Assembly: GCA_002389905.1 (NCBI GenBank)
Contig: DGRE01000045.1
Coordinates: 127,223-191,222 of the forward strand
Length of the DNA stretch: 64,000 nucleotides
From: Hungatella sp. UBA4396
GTDB taxonomy: Bacteria > Bacillota > Clostridia > Lachnospirales > Lachnospiraceae
Direction: 5' to 3'
The position numbers and the translations under genes were made by a program. The stretch's first letter is position 1; every line of letters begins with the position of its first letter. Below, in pieces: positions 17,076 through 24,936 of this stretch. The notes beneath the pieces were generated by a model, which saw only the letters and a program-made list of their open reading frames with translations, was not told the origin of the DNA and did not search any database.

Positions 17076-18071
17076 ATGAATCAGACGGATTTATGGAAAT
17101 ATTGCACATCAGAGCATTGCAGGGACATGCTATTATCTTTTGAGCTGCTGGGAAGTACCGGCTGGCCCGATGAAAAGGTAATGGCATGTCTTTATGCTTT
17201 CAGCAACCATACGGAGCGCCATTACCATGCCGTCCATATTCCCAGGGGAAACGGAACCATGCGCAGGCTTTTCGTGCCGGACAAGATGCTGATGAGGATA
17301 CAGAGGAACATCCTTCATCATATTCTGGACGGGTATCCTGTTTCCGGCTGTGCCACAGCCTACCGCAAAGGCACAGGGGTGGCAGACAATGCCAGGGTCC
17401 ACAAGGGAACTTATGTGGTGGTAAAGCTGGATATAAAGGATTTCTTTGGGAGCATTTCCTTTCCTATGGTGTATAAAAATGCTTTTTCCGGCCATCACTT
17501 TCCTCCGGCAGTGAGAACCATGCTCACGTCCTTATGCTGTTATAAAGAGTTTCTGCCCCAGGGCGCACCCACTTCACCGGCAATTTCTAATCTGGTTATG
17601 AAGCCTTTTGATGAATATATGGAGGAATGGTGTAAGGATAAAGAAATTTCCTACACCAGGTACTGTGATGATATGACTTTTTCCGGTGACTTTAATCCGG
17701 GCCAGGTGATCAGGAAGGTTTCCGGCTTCTTGACGGCCATGGGTTTTGAATTAAATGAAGCCAAGACCAGGATTTTGTACCGCAACACAAGGCAGGCGGT
17801 TACAGGAATCGTAGTCAATGAAAAAGTGCAGGTTTCCAGGGATTACAGGAGAAAGCTGCGCCAGGAGGCTTTTTACTGCTTAAAATACGGGGTAAAATCC
17901 CACATGGAGAAAAAAAGAATTAATGAAGGGATTACGGAAAACCAGTATCTTCTTTCTCTTTTAGGAAAAATTCAATATATCCTTTTGGTGAACCCGGAGG
18001 ATCAATGGTTCCAGGAAGCAAGAGAGAAATTGGGCCAGTTATTTACTTCAGATCATTCTGAATTTATTTAA
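17076..18071 (+). CDS. Retron-type reverse transcriptase
   Basis: This 331-aa protein has all core RT motifs: VVKLDIKDFFGSIS (motif A, Asp119), LPQGAPTSPAISN (motif B, about 161-173) and YTRYCDDMTFSG (motif C, Tyr196-Cys-Asp-Asp199). Retron-specific marks are NAxxH (NARVH, 105-109) and VTG (VTGIVVN, 242-248). It should copy the adjacent msd into msDNA primed from the branching G. Length fits a bare RT with no fused effector. The start is uncertain: ATG 17076 has a close GTGAGG, while GTG 17067 lies 10 nt after AAGGGG. It ends 59 bp before a gene with its own promoter, so no effector is co-transcribed in an obvious way. Confidence 0.92.
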   Translation: MNQTDLWKYCTSEHCRDMLLSFELLGSTGWPDEKVMACLYAFSNHTERHYHAVHIPRGNGTMRRLFVPDKMLMRIQRNILHHILDGYPVSGCATAYRKGTGVADNARVHKGTYVVVKLDIKDFFGSISFPMVYKNAFSGHHFPPAVRTMLTSLCCYKEFLPQGAPTSPAISNLVMKPFDEYMEEWCKDKEISYTRYCDDMTFSGDFNPGQVIRKVSGFLTAMGFELNEAKTRILYRNTRQAVTGIVVNEKVQVSRDYRRKLRQEAFYCLKYGVKSHMEKKRINEGITENQYLLSLLGKIQYILLVNPEDQWFQEAREKLGQLFTSDHSEFI

Positions 18072-18072
18072 A

Positions 18073-18102
18073 CTGGCAATTTTGTTTTATATTTGATATA
18101 AT
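18073..18102 (+). promoter_or_regulatory. Promoter of the YHYH/cell-wall-binding gene
   Basis: CTGGCA (18073-18078), an 18-nt spacer and a perfect TATAAT (18097-18102) lie directly after the reverse transcriptase stop, 29 bp upstream of the next start codon. Confidence 0.6.
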
Positions 18103-18130
18103 AAAACAAAAAACCTGGAGGGGGTAAAAA

Positions 18131-18781
18131 ATGAGAAAATTATGTAAAAAGCTAGCTGTTTATGGAATTTGCGGTCTGATTGCATTTGGGGGACTGCCTA
18201 TGGTTTCAGAGGCTCATTCAGGCAGGACTGATGCAAACGGGGGTCATCGGGACAACCAAAATAAAAGTGGATTGGGAAGCTATCATTATCACTGCGGCGG
18301 ATATCCGGCCCACCTTCATCCCAATGGGGTATGTCCTTATAAATCCGGCAATTCAGGAAGCCAGAACCAGCAAAGAGAAACCTCTGGAAGCACTGCATCA
18401 AATACGACTGAAACAGCCGGTCAGCCGGTTCAGAATGAAACGAACCAGGTTACGGCAGGCTGGCAGCAGGATGGGATTGGCTGGAAGTATGGAAATGGAG
18501 ACGGATCTTTCGTAAAAGACAGTTTTTTATTGGCGGATGGAAACTGGTATTATTTTACCCAGGAAGGCTATATGGTAACGGGGTGGAAGCTGGTTGTGGA
18601 TGACTGGTACTATTTTGCTTCTGATGGGCGCATGGTAACAGGCTGGCAGCAGATTGGTGATTATTGGTATTATTTTGACAACAGCGGACATATGGTTACC
18701 GGAGACGTTATGATAGGAGAAGATTACTACTATTTTGATGATGACGGAAAGCTGACCGAGGATTTTGAGGACTGGTATTAG
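18131..18781 (+). CDS. Secreted YHYH-domain protein with cell-wall/glucan-binding repeats
   Basis: This 216-aa protein has a signal peptide (MRKLCKKLAVYGICGLIAFG and on, cleavage near VSEA), a YHYH motif region (SYHYHCGGYPAHLHPNGVCP, residues 50-70), a Ser/Thr/Gln linker and about four CW_binding-type repeats rich in WYYF and MVTGW from about residue 113 to the end. It is likely exported and held on the cell wall. The role of the His-rich YHYH region is unknown; metal binding is plausible. AGGGGG precedes the ATG. It follows the retron RT, but its own promoter argues against a shared function. Confidence 0.75.
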   Translation: MRKLCKKLAVYGICGLIAFGGLPMVSEAHSGRTDANGGHRDNQNKSGLGSYHYHCGGYPAHLHPNGVCPYKSGNSGSQNQQRETSGSTASNTTETAGQPVQNETNQVTAGWQQDGIGWKYGNGDGSFVKDSFLLADGNWYYFTQEGYMVTGWKLVVDDWYYFASDGRMVTGWQQIGDYWYYFDNSGHMVTGDVMIGEDYYYFDDDGKLTEDFEDWY

Positions 18782-18817
18782 AAAAATAAGAAATGAAAAA
18801 ATATGTGAAAAATGTTT

Positions 18818-18830
18818 GTGCAAATTGCAC
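18818..18830. promoter_or_regulatory. Perfect palindrome upstream of the EF-G paralogue promoter
   Basis: GTGCAAATTGCAC is a 13-bp perfect palindrome 7 bp upstream of the -35 box at 18838. It may be an operator; the factor is unknown. Confidence 0.4.
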
Positions 18831-18837
18831 CTTTTGC

Positions 18838-18866
18838 TTGCAATTATATGACATTTTTAGTAAAAT
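18838..18866 (+). promoter_or_regulatory. Promoter of the EF-G paralogue
   Basis: TTGCAA (18838-18843), 17 nt, TAAAAT (18861-18866), followed by AGGAGG (18892-18897) and ATG 18905. Confidence 0.75.
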
Positions 18867-18904
18867 ATCCTCATAGACTTAAATACCGAACAGGAGGAAT
18901 GTTT

Positions 18905-21007
18905 ATGAACGTGTATGGAACCAAACAAATCCGTAACGTCGCCTTACTTGGGCACGGGGGCGCCGGTAAAACTACCCTGGCAGAGGCCATGGCGTTAGTG
19001 ACCGGAGCCATCAGCAGAATGGGAAAAGTTACCGATGGCAATACCATCAGCGATTATGACAAAGAAGAGATCAAGAGACAGTTCTCTATCTCCGCTTCCC
19101 TGATTCCCTTGGAGTTTACAGGAGAAGAAGGTCCTATTAAAATCAATCTGCTGGATACTCCGGGATACTTTGATTTTGTAGGAGAAGTCGAAGAGGCCAT
19201 CAGCGTTGCGGATGCAGCAGTGATCGTAGTAAACTGTAAGGCAGGAATTGAAGTCGGTACTTATAAGGCATGGGAGCTTTGCGAAAAGTACAGGCTGCCC
19301 AGACTCTTCTTTGTAACAAATATGGACGACGACCATGCAAGCTACCGTGAATTGCTGCTTAAGCTGGAAAAAGAATTCGGAAGAAAGATTGCGCCGTTCC
19401 ACCTCCCAATTCGTGAAAATGAAAAGTTCGTAGGTTTTGTCAATGTAGTAAAGATGGCAGGCAGGCGCTTCACCACCAACAGTGATTATGAAGTATGCGA
19501 GATCCCGGAATACAGCCAGAAAAACTTAGGAATTGCCCGGGAAGCTCTTATGGAAGCAGTTGCAGAGACCAGTGAGGAATATATGGAGCGTTATTTCTCA
19601 GGAGATGAGTTTACAGTGGAAGAGATTTCTGCTGCTCTCAGAGAACATGTAACCGAAGGAAATATTGTTCCCGTTATGCTGGGTTCCGGAATCAATGCCC
19701 AGGGCGCCAAGATGGTGCTTCAGGCCATTGACATTTATTTCCCGGCACCTGACCATTATGAGTGCATCGGCGTGGACGTTTCCACAGGAGAGCGCTTTAC
19801 CGCTAAGTACAACGATCAGGTATCCTTATCTGCCCGTGTATTTAAGACCGTTGTGGATCCGTTTATCGGAAAGTATTCCCTGATGAAGATTTGTACCGGT
19901 GTTTTAAAACCCGATTCCTCTATTTATAATGTGAATAAGGATACTGAGGAGAAGATAGGAAAGGTTTATCTGTTAAGAGGAAAAGATGTCATTGAAGTTC
20001 CGGAATTAAAGGCCGGAGACATTGGAGCCGTATCCAAGCTGAACGTGACCCAGACCGGGGACACCATTGCTCTGCGTTCCGCTCCCATCGTATACCATAA
20101 ACCCGAAATATCCACTCCGTACACATATATGCGCTATAAGACCAAGACAAAGGGCGATGACGACAAGGTTTCCAACGCTCTTTCCAAGCTGATGGAAGAA
20201 GATCTGACCTTAAAGACCTTTAATGATTCAGAAAACCGTCAGTCTCTTATATATGCCATCGGCGACCAGCAGTTGGAAGTGGTGGTAAGCAAGCTGTTAA
20301 GCCGCTACAAAGTAGAAGTTGAACTGAATAAGCCTAAATTTGCTTTCCGTGAGACCATCCGCAAGAAAGTGGAGGTTCAGGGTAAGTATAAGAAGCAGTC
20401 CGGCGGACACGGGCAGTACGGCGATGTAAAGATGACATTTGAGCCCTCCGGTGATTTGGAAACCCCTTATATCTTTGAAGAAAGCGTTTTCGGCGGAGCT
20501 GTTCCGAGAAACTACTTCCCGGCAGTTGAAAAGGGAATTGCAGAGTGCGTTTTAAAAGGACCTCTGGCCGCTTATCCTGTGGTAGGTATAAAAGCTATCT
20601 TAACAGACGGCTCTTACCATCCGGTAGACTCTTCAGAATTAGCCTTTAAGATGGCGGCTACTATGGCCTTTAAAAAGGGCTTTATGGATGCCAATCCGGT
20701 TCTGCTGGAACCCATTGCCTCCCTGAAGGTTACAGTGCCGGATAAATTTACCGGTGATATTATGGGAGACTTAAACCGCAGAAGAGGCCGTGTTCTGGGA
20801 ATGAATTCCAATCACTACGGAAAACAGGTGATCGAAGCGGACGTGCCAATGTCTGAGCTGTTCGGCTATAATACAGACTTACGTTCCATGACAGGCGGTA
20901 TGGGAGTTTATGAATATGAATTCAGCCGTTACGAGCTGGCTCCTGGTGATGTTCAGAAGAAGGAAGTAGAGGAGCGCGCTTCCAAGGTTGACAGGGACGA
21001 AGTATAA
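18905..21007 (+). CDS. Elongation factor G-like GTPase (EF-G paralogue)
   Basis: This 700-aa translational GTPase has the full EF-G layout: G domain, domain II, and domains III-V (GGHGQYGDVKMTFEPSG and MTGGMGVYEYEFSRYELAP at the end). G1 is GHGGAGKTT (16-24) instead of GHIDAGKTT. G3 is DTPGY. The G4 position reads TNMD where housekeeping EF-G has NKMD. Such EF-G2-type paralogues are common in Firmicutes; a direct role in elongation is uncertain. ATG 18905 is chosen because AGGAGG ends 7 nt upstream. No ribosomal protein genes are nearby, which also separates it from the str-operon fusA. Confidence 0.88.
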   Translation: MNVYGTKQIRNVALLGHGGAGKTTLAEAMALVTGAISRMGKVTDGNTISDYDKEEIKRQFSISASLIPLEFTGEEGPIKINLLDTPGYFDFVGEVEEAISVADAAVIVVNCKAGIEVGTYKAWELCEKYRLPRLFFVTNMDDDHASYRELLLKLEKEFGRKIAPFHLPIRENEKFVGFVNVVKMAGRRFTTNSDYEVCEIPEYSQKNLGIAREALMEAVAETSEEYMERYFSGDEFTVEEISAALREHVTEGNIVPVMLGSGINAQGAKMVLQAIDIYFPAPDHYECIGVDVSTGERFTAKYNDQVSLSARVFKTVVDPFIGKYSLMKICTGVLKPDSSIYNVNKDTEEKIGKVYLLRGKDVIEVPELKAGDIGAVSKLNVTQTGDTIALRSAPIVYHKPEISTPYTYMRYKTKTKGDDDKVSNALSKLMEEDLTLKTFNDSENRQSLIYAIGDQQLEVVVSKLLSRYKVEVELNKPKFAFRETIRKKVEVQGKYKKQSGGHGQYGDVKMTFEPSGDLETPYIFEESVFGGAVPRNYFPAVEKGIAECVLKGPLAAYPVVGIKAILTDGSYHPVDSSELAFKMAATMAFKKGFMDANPVLLEPIASLKVTVPDKFTGDIMGDLNRRRGRVLGMNSNHYGKQVIEADVPMSELFGYNTDLRSMTGGMGVYEYEFSRYELAPGDVQKKEVEERASKVDRDEV

Positions 21008-21040
21008 ATAAAAAATAAGGAATAGACAAATAAGCAAGGG

Positions 21041-21082
21041 AAAGCCCCCAACTGGCATAAAGTCCAGTTGGGGGCTTTTTTA
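21041..21082 (+). terminator. Intrinsic terminator after EF-G paralogue
   Basis: AAAGCCCCCAACTGG (21041-21055) pairs perfectly with 21064-21078, and the stem runs into a T tract. It isolates the fructosamine cluster from upstream transcription. Confidence 0.95.
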
Positions 21083-21118
21083 TGTATTAAATTATAATGA
21101 TATTTCTTGGTATAATAT

Positions 21119-21159
21119 ACAATATATATTGACAATGTATTATATTTGTTATATATTGT
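21119..21159 (+). promoter_or_regulatory. Promoter and paired ACAATATAT operators of the frl-like cluster
   Basis: TTGACA (21129-21134), 17 nt, TATATT (21152-21157). An ACAATATAT site at 21119-21127 and its exact inverse ATATATTGT at 21151-21159 flank and overlap the promoter, with centres 32 bp (about three helical turns) apart. The same motif occurs before the GntR gene and the kinase gene, so it is the likely binding site of the cluster's GntR regulator. Confidence 0.75.
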
Positions 21160-21185
21160 TTTATATAAAAGAAGGAGGGTATACC

Positions 21186-22157
21186 ATGATGGAACCAAAA
21201 CAGATTATTGAATCAATTAAGGAAACAATGCCGGTTGTAAAGTCCGTATATTTTGTAGGCTGCGGTGCATCAAAGGCAGAGCTTTACCCCGGAAAATATT
21301 TTTTGGAGGCCAATGCAAAGGAGATTCGGGCAGGCCACTATACTGCAAATGAGTTTTTGTATGCTGCTCCGGCAGCAGTGGACGAGACGGCAATTGTTAT
21401 TACCTGCTCTTTGGGAGGAAATACGCCTGAAACCGTTGCAGCTTCTAAAAAAGCCATGGAACTGGGAGCAAAGGTAATTGCAATCACCCATGCAGAAGAT
21501 TCCCCATTGGCAAAGCATGCTCATTATGTGATTGTCCACGGCTTTGAGAAGAATTACGCTGCAAAGCTTGAGAAGATGACCAATGTGTTAAGCCTGGCGG
21601 TGGAAATCCTGAACCAGTATGAGGGCTATGTCCATTACCATAAGATGCAGGAGGGATTCAGCAAAATCTACGGTCTCATTGAAATGGCAGTGTCCTTTGT
21701 TCTTCCCCCTGCCCAGGAATTTGCGAGAGATTACAAGGATGCACCCATAATCTATGTCATGAGTTCAGGAGCGACCCAGGAAGTGGCCTATTCCTTCTCC
21801 ATCTGCCTTCTGATGGAAATGCAGTGGATCAACTCAGGTTCCTTCCATACGGGAGAATTCTTCCATGGGCCTTTTGAAATCGTCGATAAGGATGTTCCTT
21901 TTATTTTATTGATGAATGAAGGGCGGACAAGAGCCCTGGATTCCAGAGCCTTAGACTTCTTAAACCGCTTCCAGGCAAAGACAACGGTCTTAGACGGAAA
22001 GGATTTTGGCGTTGGTTCCGAACTTCCTTCCCCGGTTGCAGAATATTTCAATCCAATGGTCCTGGCCGCAGTGCTTCGCGTCTATGCAGAACAGTTATCC
22101 ATTGCCCGGAGCCACCCATTGACAAAGAGAAGATATATGTGGAAGCTGGAATATTAA
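21186..22157 (+). CDS. frlB: SIS-domain fructosamine-6-phosphate deglycase, FrlB-like (first copy)
   Basis: This 323-aa protein has two SIS sugar-phosphate-binding domains (VYFVGCGASKAELYPGKYF; IVITCSLGGNTPETVAASK). The segment FHTGEFFHGPFEIVDKDVPF and the C-terminus RRYMWKLEY resemble E. coli FrlB, which splits fructoselysine-6-phosphate into glucose-6-phosphate and lysine. ATG 21186 follows GGAGG by the right distance. With FrlC- and FrlD-like genes nearby, an Amadori-product pathway is well supported. The exact amino acid on the sugar is not known. Confidence 0.85.
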   Translation: MMEPKQIIESIKETMPVVKSVYFVGCGASKAELYPGKYFLEANAKEIRAGHYTANEFLYAAPAAVDETAIVITCSLGGNTPETVAASKKAMELGAKVIAITHAEDSPLAKHAHYVIVHGFEKNYAAKLEKMTNVLSLAVEILNQYEGYVHYHKMQEGFSKIYGLIEMAVSFVLPPAQEFARDYKDAPIIYVMSSGATQEVAYSFSICLLMEMQWINSGSFHTGEFFHGPFEIVDKDVPFILLMNEGRTRALDSRALDFLNRFQAKTTVLDGKDFGVGSELPSPVAEYFNPMVLAAVLRVYAEQLSIARSHPLTKRRYMWKLEY

Positions 22158-22160
22158 TCC

Positions 22161-23042
22161 ATGGGAAAAACACTGCAAAGAGAAACTTCCAACATGTTCT
22201 GGGCGATTTTAGGAGTGGTTTTTTTTGCGGCTGCCTACCGGTGGTTTCTGTTCCCTTCCAACCTCTACAGCGGAGGATTTACAGGGATTTCCCAGCTTTT
22301 AAAGCTGCTGCTTACAGAAGTTGCAGGCATTCACGTGCCGGAAGCCATGGACCTTACGGGAATTATTTTCTGGTGCATCAATCTTCCCTTGTTTTTGCTT
22401 GGGTATAAGAGTATCGGGAAGAAGTTCCTCTACAGGACAATCATAGCGGTATGCATTCAGTCGGTTCTGCTGACCTTTATTCCTGCTCCGAAAGAGCCTT
22501 TATTCAGTGATGATCTGTTAAACAGCATGATTGGAGGGGCATTATCAGGACTGGGTGTGGGAATCACTTTAAGGGCGGGAAGCTCTGGAGGAGGAGTAGA
22601 TATACTGGGGATGTACTGTGCTAAGGAATATCCGGATTTCAGCGTGGGAAAGATCAGCGTGATCATCAATGCTTTCATCTATTTCATCGCAGCCATGCGC
22701 TATGATTTGGAAGTGGCAGCATATTCCATGGTTTTCTCTATTGTGGCAGGGATGATGACAGACCGGGTTCATTATCAGAATATCAAGGTATCCGCATTTA
22801 TTGTTACCAAAAATAAAGCATTGGGAGAGGTCATCAACCGCTCCATGAACCGGGGCGTAACAAGCTGGAGCGGCTGGGGAGAGTACAGCCGTCAGGATGA
22901 GGTAATACATATGGTGGTGGTGAATAAATACGAGCTGCAGGCATTAAAGCGGCTGATCCGCCAGGAGGACCCTGATGCTTTCGTTCAGATCATATCTCCG
23001 GATATGATTTTGGGGCATTTTGAAAAACGGCTGGATGTTTAA
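22161..23042 (+). CDS. YitT-family membrane protein with C-terminal DUF2179 domain
   Basis: This 293-aa protein has five or six hydrophobic segments in the first 190 residues with the family motifs GGFTGISQLLK and LRAGSSGGGVDILGMY, followed by a soluble C-terminal DUF2179-type domain (VSAFIVTKNKALGEVI). Its function is unknown in this family. It starts 3 bp after the first deglycase gene with little ribosome binding site of its own, so it is probably translated by coupling. Its place between two deglycase genes suggests a role in moving substrate or product across the membrane, which is inference only. Confidence 0.8.
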   Translation: MGKTLQRETSNMFWAILGVVFFAAAYRWFLFPSNLYSGGFTGISQLLKLLLTEVAGIHVPEAMDLTGIIFWCINLPLFLLGYKSIGKKFLYRTIIAVCIQSVLLTFIPAPKEPLFSDDLLNSMIGGALSGLGVGITLRAGSSGGGVDILGMYCAKEYPDFSVGKISVIINAFIYFIAAMRYDLEVAAYSMVFSIVAGMMTDRVHYQNIKVSAFIVTKNKALGEVINRSMNRGVTSWSGWGEYSRQDEVIHMVVVNKYELQALKRLIRQEDPDAFVQIISPDMILGHFEKRLDV

Positions 23043-23071
23043 TCAATAAGACAATCAACAGGAGGAAAGAG

Positions 23072-24067
23072 ATGTTTAATTTTGACGAGGCAAGGGTGAG
23101 GCAGGAGCATCAAAATGGGGTGGATATCATACCGAAAACAGAAAAGATCATTGACCAGGTGTGCGAAGAAGGGTATTCCAATATCTTTTATATCGGCATC
23201 GGAGGAACTGTTTTATATGCAAACCAGATGATGCACATTGCCAAGCAGTTGGGCTCCAAACTTCCCATTTATATTGAAAATGCGGCGGATTTTAACCTGG
23301 TGGGCAATCCCCTCTTTGACAGCAGGTCCGTTGTGGTCATTGAATCCATTTCAGGAGATACCAAGGAAGTAGTGGAGTCAGTGGAAAAGGTGCGTGCAGC
23401 AGGCGCCAGGGTGATCGGTTACGTGGAAAAGGAAGGGACGCCATTATATGAATTGTGCGATCATCTTGTCAGCACAGTGGGAGGTGGATATTATTTCTGG
23501 TACACCGTAACCCTGCGGTTCCTGAAAAATGCAGGCCAGTTTGACAAGTATGACCGGTTTTTTCAAGAGATTGTACATATGCCGGATAACATTGTGCAGG
23601 TGTATAAGGACGCTGATGAGGATGCAAAAGCCTATGCGGAGAAATACTGCGACGAGCCTATCACTTATCTGGTAGGATCAGGAAATCTGGAGGACTGGGC
23701 GGTCTGCTACGGCATGTGCATCATGGAAGAGATGCAGTGGATGCGCACAAGGCCCATTTCAGCGGCCAACTTCTTCCACGGAACCCTTGAGGTGATTGAA
23801 CGGGATATTCCTGTTATACTGATCAAAGGGGAAGATATGACAAGACCCCAGATGGACCGGGTAGAGAATTTTGTCAACCGGGTCAGCGCTAAAGTCATTG
23901 TATTCGATACCAGAAAATTCCGTTTAGATGGCATCAGTGATGAGTTCAGGGGAATCCTTGCACCCATTGTCATGCGCTCCGCTTTTCAGCGGATCAACGT
24001 GCATCTGGAACACTGCAGAAGGCATCCCCTGGCTATCAGAAGATACTATAAAAGACTGGACTATTGA
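23072..24067 (+). CDS. frlB: SIS-domain fructosamine-6-phosphate deglycase, FrlB-like (second copy)
   Basis: This 331-aa protein has the same layout as the first copy: SIS motifs (FYIGIGGTVLYANQMMHI; VVIESISGDTKEVVESVE), the signature SAANFFHGTLEVIERDIPVI and the C-terminus RRYYKRLDY. The two copies are clearly diverged, so they may split different Amadori compounds, for example glucose- versus fructose-type or different amino acids, or form a hetero-oligomer. GGAGGAAAGAG precedes the ATG. It lies between the YitT gene and the GntR regulator. Confidence 0.82.
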   Translation: MFNFDEARVRQEHQNGVDIIPKTEKIIDQVCEEGYSNIFYIGIGGTVLYANQMMHIAKQLGSKLPIYIENAADFNLVGNPLFDSRSVVVIESISGDTKEVVESVEKVRAAGARVIGYVEKEGTPLYELCDHLVSTVGGGYYFWYTVTLRFLKNAGQFDKYDRFFQEIVHMPDNIVQVYKDADEDAKAYAEKYCDEPITYLVGSGNLEDWAVCYGMCIMEEMQWMRTRPISAANFFHGTLEVIERDIPVILIKGEDMTRPQMDRVENFVNRVSAKVIVFDTRKFRLDGISDEFRGILAPIVMRSAFQRINVHLEHCRRHPLAIRRYYKRLDY

Positions 24068-24129
24068 TGGCTTAAAATGTGAAAAATTTGACGTTTTTCA
24101 TGGCGGAAAAACCTTCCGTGTGGTATGAT

Positions 24130-24138
24130 ACAATATAT
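24130..24138 (+). promoter_or_regulatory. ACAATATAT site before the GntR gene
   Basis: This is a single exact copy of the cluster motif, 61 bp upstream of the regulator start and overlapping a possible -10 element (TATGAT 24124-24129 or TACAAT 24129-24134). It suggests autoregulation. Confidence 0.6.
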
Positions 24139-24144
24139 CAATCT

Positions 24145-24182
24145 AAAATGGTCTGGCGCCCCATGGGTATTCAGACCATTTT
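24145..24182 (+). promoter_or_regulatory. Hairpin abutting the GntR gene ribosome binding site
   Basis: AAAATGGTCTG (24145-24155) and CAGACCATTTT (24172-24182) form a perfect 11-bp stem. Its 16-nt loop holds the palindrome CCCATGGG. The stem ends where the AAGGAGG ribosome binding site begins, so it could affect translation of the regulator or separate the two transcript halves. Confidence 0.55.
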
Positions 24183-24198
24183 AAGGAGGAAGGTTTGT

Positions 24199-24936
24199 AT
24201 GTCAGAAGTGGTGAGGGACACAGTGGTACCTCTTTATCTTCAGATCGCTGAGGATATTAAATCAAAAATCAGAAACGAAGAAATTAAGGCAAATACCAGG
24301 ATTCCTACGGAGATGGAATTGAGCGAATCGTATCAGGTGAGCAGGATCACTATAAGAAAAGCGCTGGAGCTTCTGGTGGATGAAGAGATATTGGTCCGCA
24401 AGCAGAGAATCGGAACATTTGTTTCAAATAAAAAGATGTCCAGAAGCTTAAACAGCTTTATGGGCTTTTCCCAAAGCTGTGAATTGGCGGGAAGTAAAGC
24501 GGGAACGAAATTTCTCTCAGCCGAGCTGGTGAAAGCGATGCCGTCAGATGTGAGAACCTTGAATTTAACGGAAGATGACAAGGTCCTCCGCATCAGGCGC
24601 TTAAGGTATTGCAACGATATTCCAGTGATTTTAGAGGAGAATCATTTTCCCAGAAAGTATGCATATCTGCTGGCTGAGGATTTAAACGGGTCCCTGCACC
24701 AGCTTCTGTCAGACCACGGGATTGTCCTGACCAGCGGCGCAAAGACCATCGGGATATGCCACGCCACCAGGGAAGAGGCAAAGCACCTGGAGGTAAAGGA
24801 AAATGACGCTTTGATCCTGTCTAAAGATATTGCTTACGATTCCGCAGGAGAACCGGTTTACAGCGGGAAGGAAATTGTCAATGCGGACCGCTATGAGTAT
24901 AAAATATTGACAAGCAATATGATGAGGGAAAAATGA
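24199..24936 (+). CDS. frlR: GntR-family regulator with UTRA domain (FrlR-like)
   Basis: This 245-aa protein starts at ATG 24199 behind AAGGAGG. The N-terminal winged helix (VPLYLQIAEDIKSKI; TEMELSESYQVSRITIRKAL) is of the HutC/FadR kind, and the C-terminal UTRA domain (residues about 95-235) binds small effectors, typically sugar phosphates. It sits inside the fructosamine cluster and overlaps the epimerase gene by 4 bp (ATGA), so it most likely controls this cluster through the repeated ACAATATAT motif. Confidence 0.88.
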   Translation: MSEVVRDTVVPLYLQIAEDIKSKIRNEEIKANTRIPTEMELSESYQVSRITIRKALELLVDEEILVRKQRIGTFVSNKKMSRSLNSFMGFSQSCELAGSKAGTKFLSAELVKAMPSDVRTLNLTEDDKVLRIRRLRYCNDIPVILEENHFPRKYAYLLAEDLNGSLHQLLSDHGIVLTSGAKTIGICHATREEAKHLEVKENDALILSKDIAYDSAGEPVYSGKEIVNADRYEYKILTSNMMREK

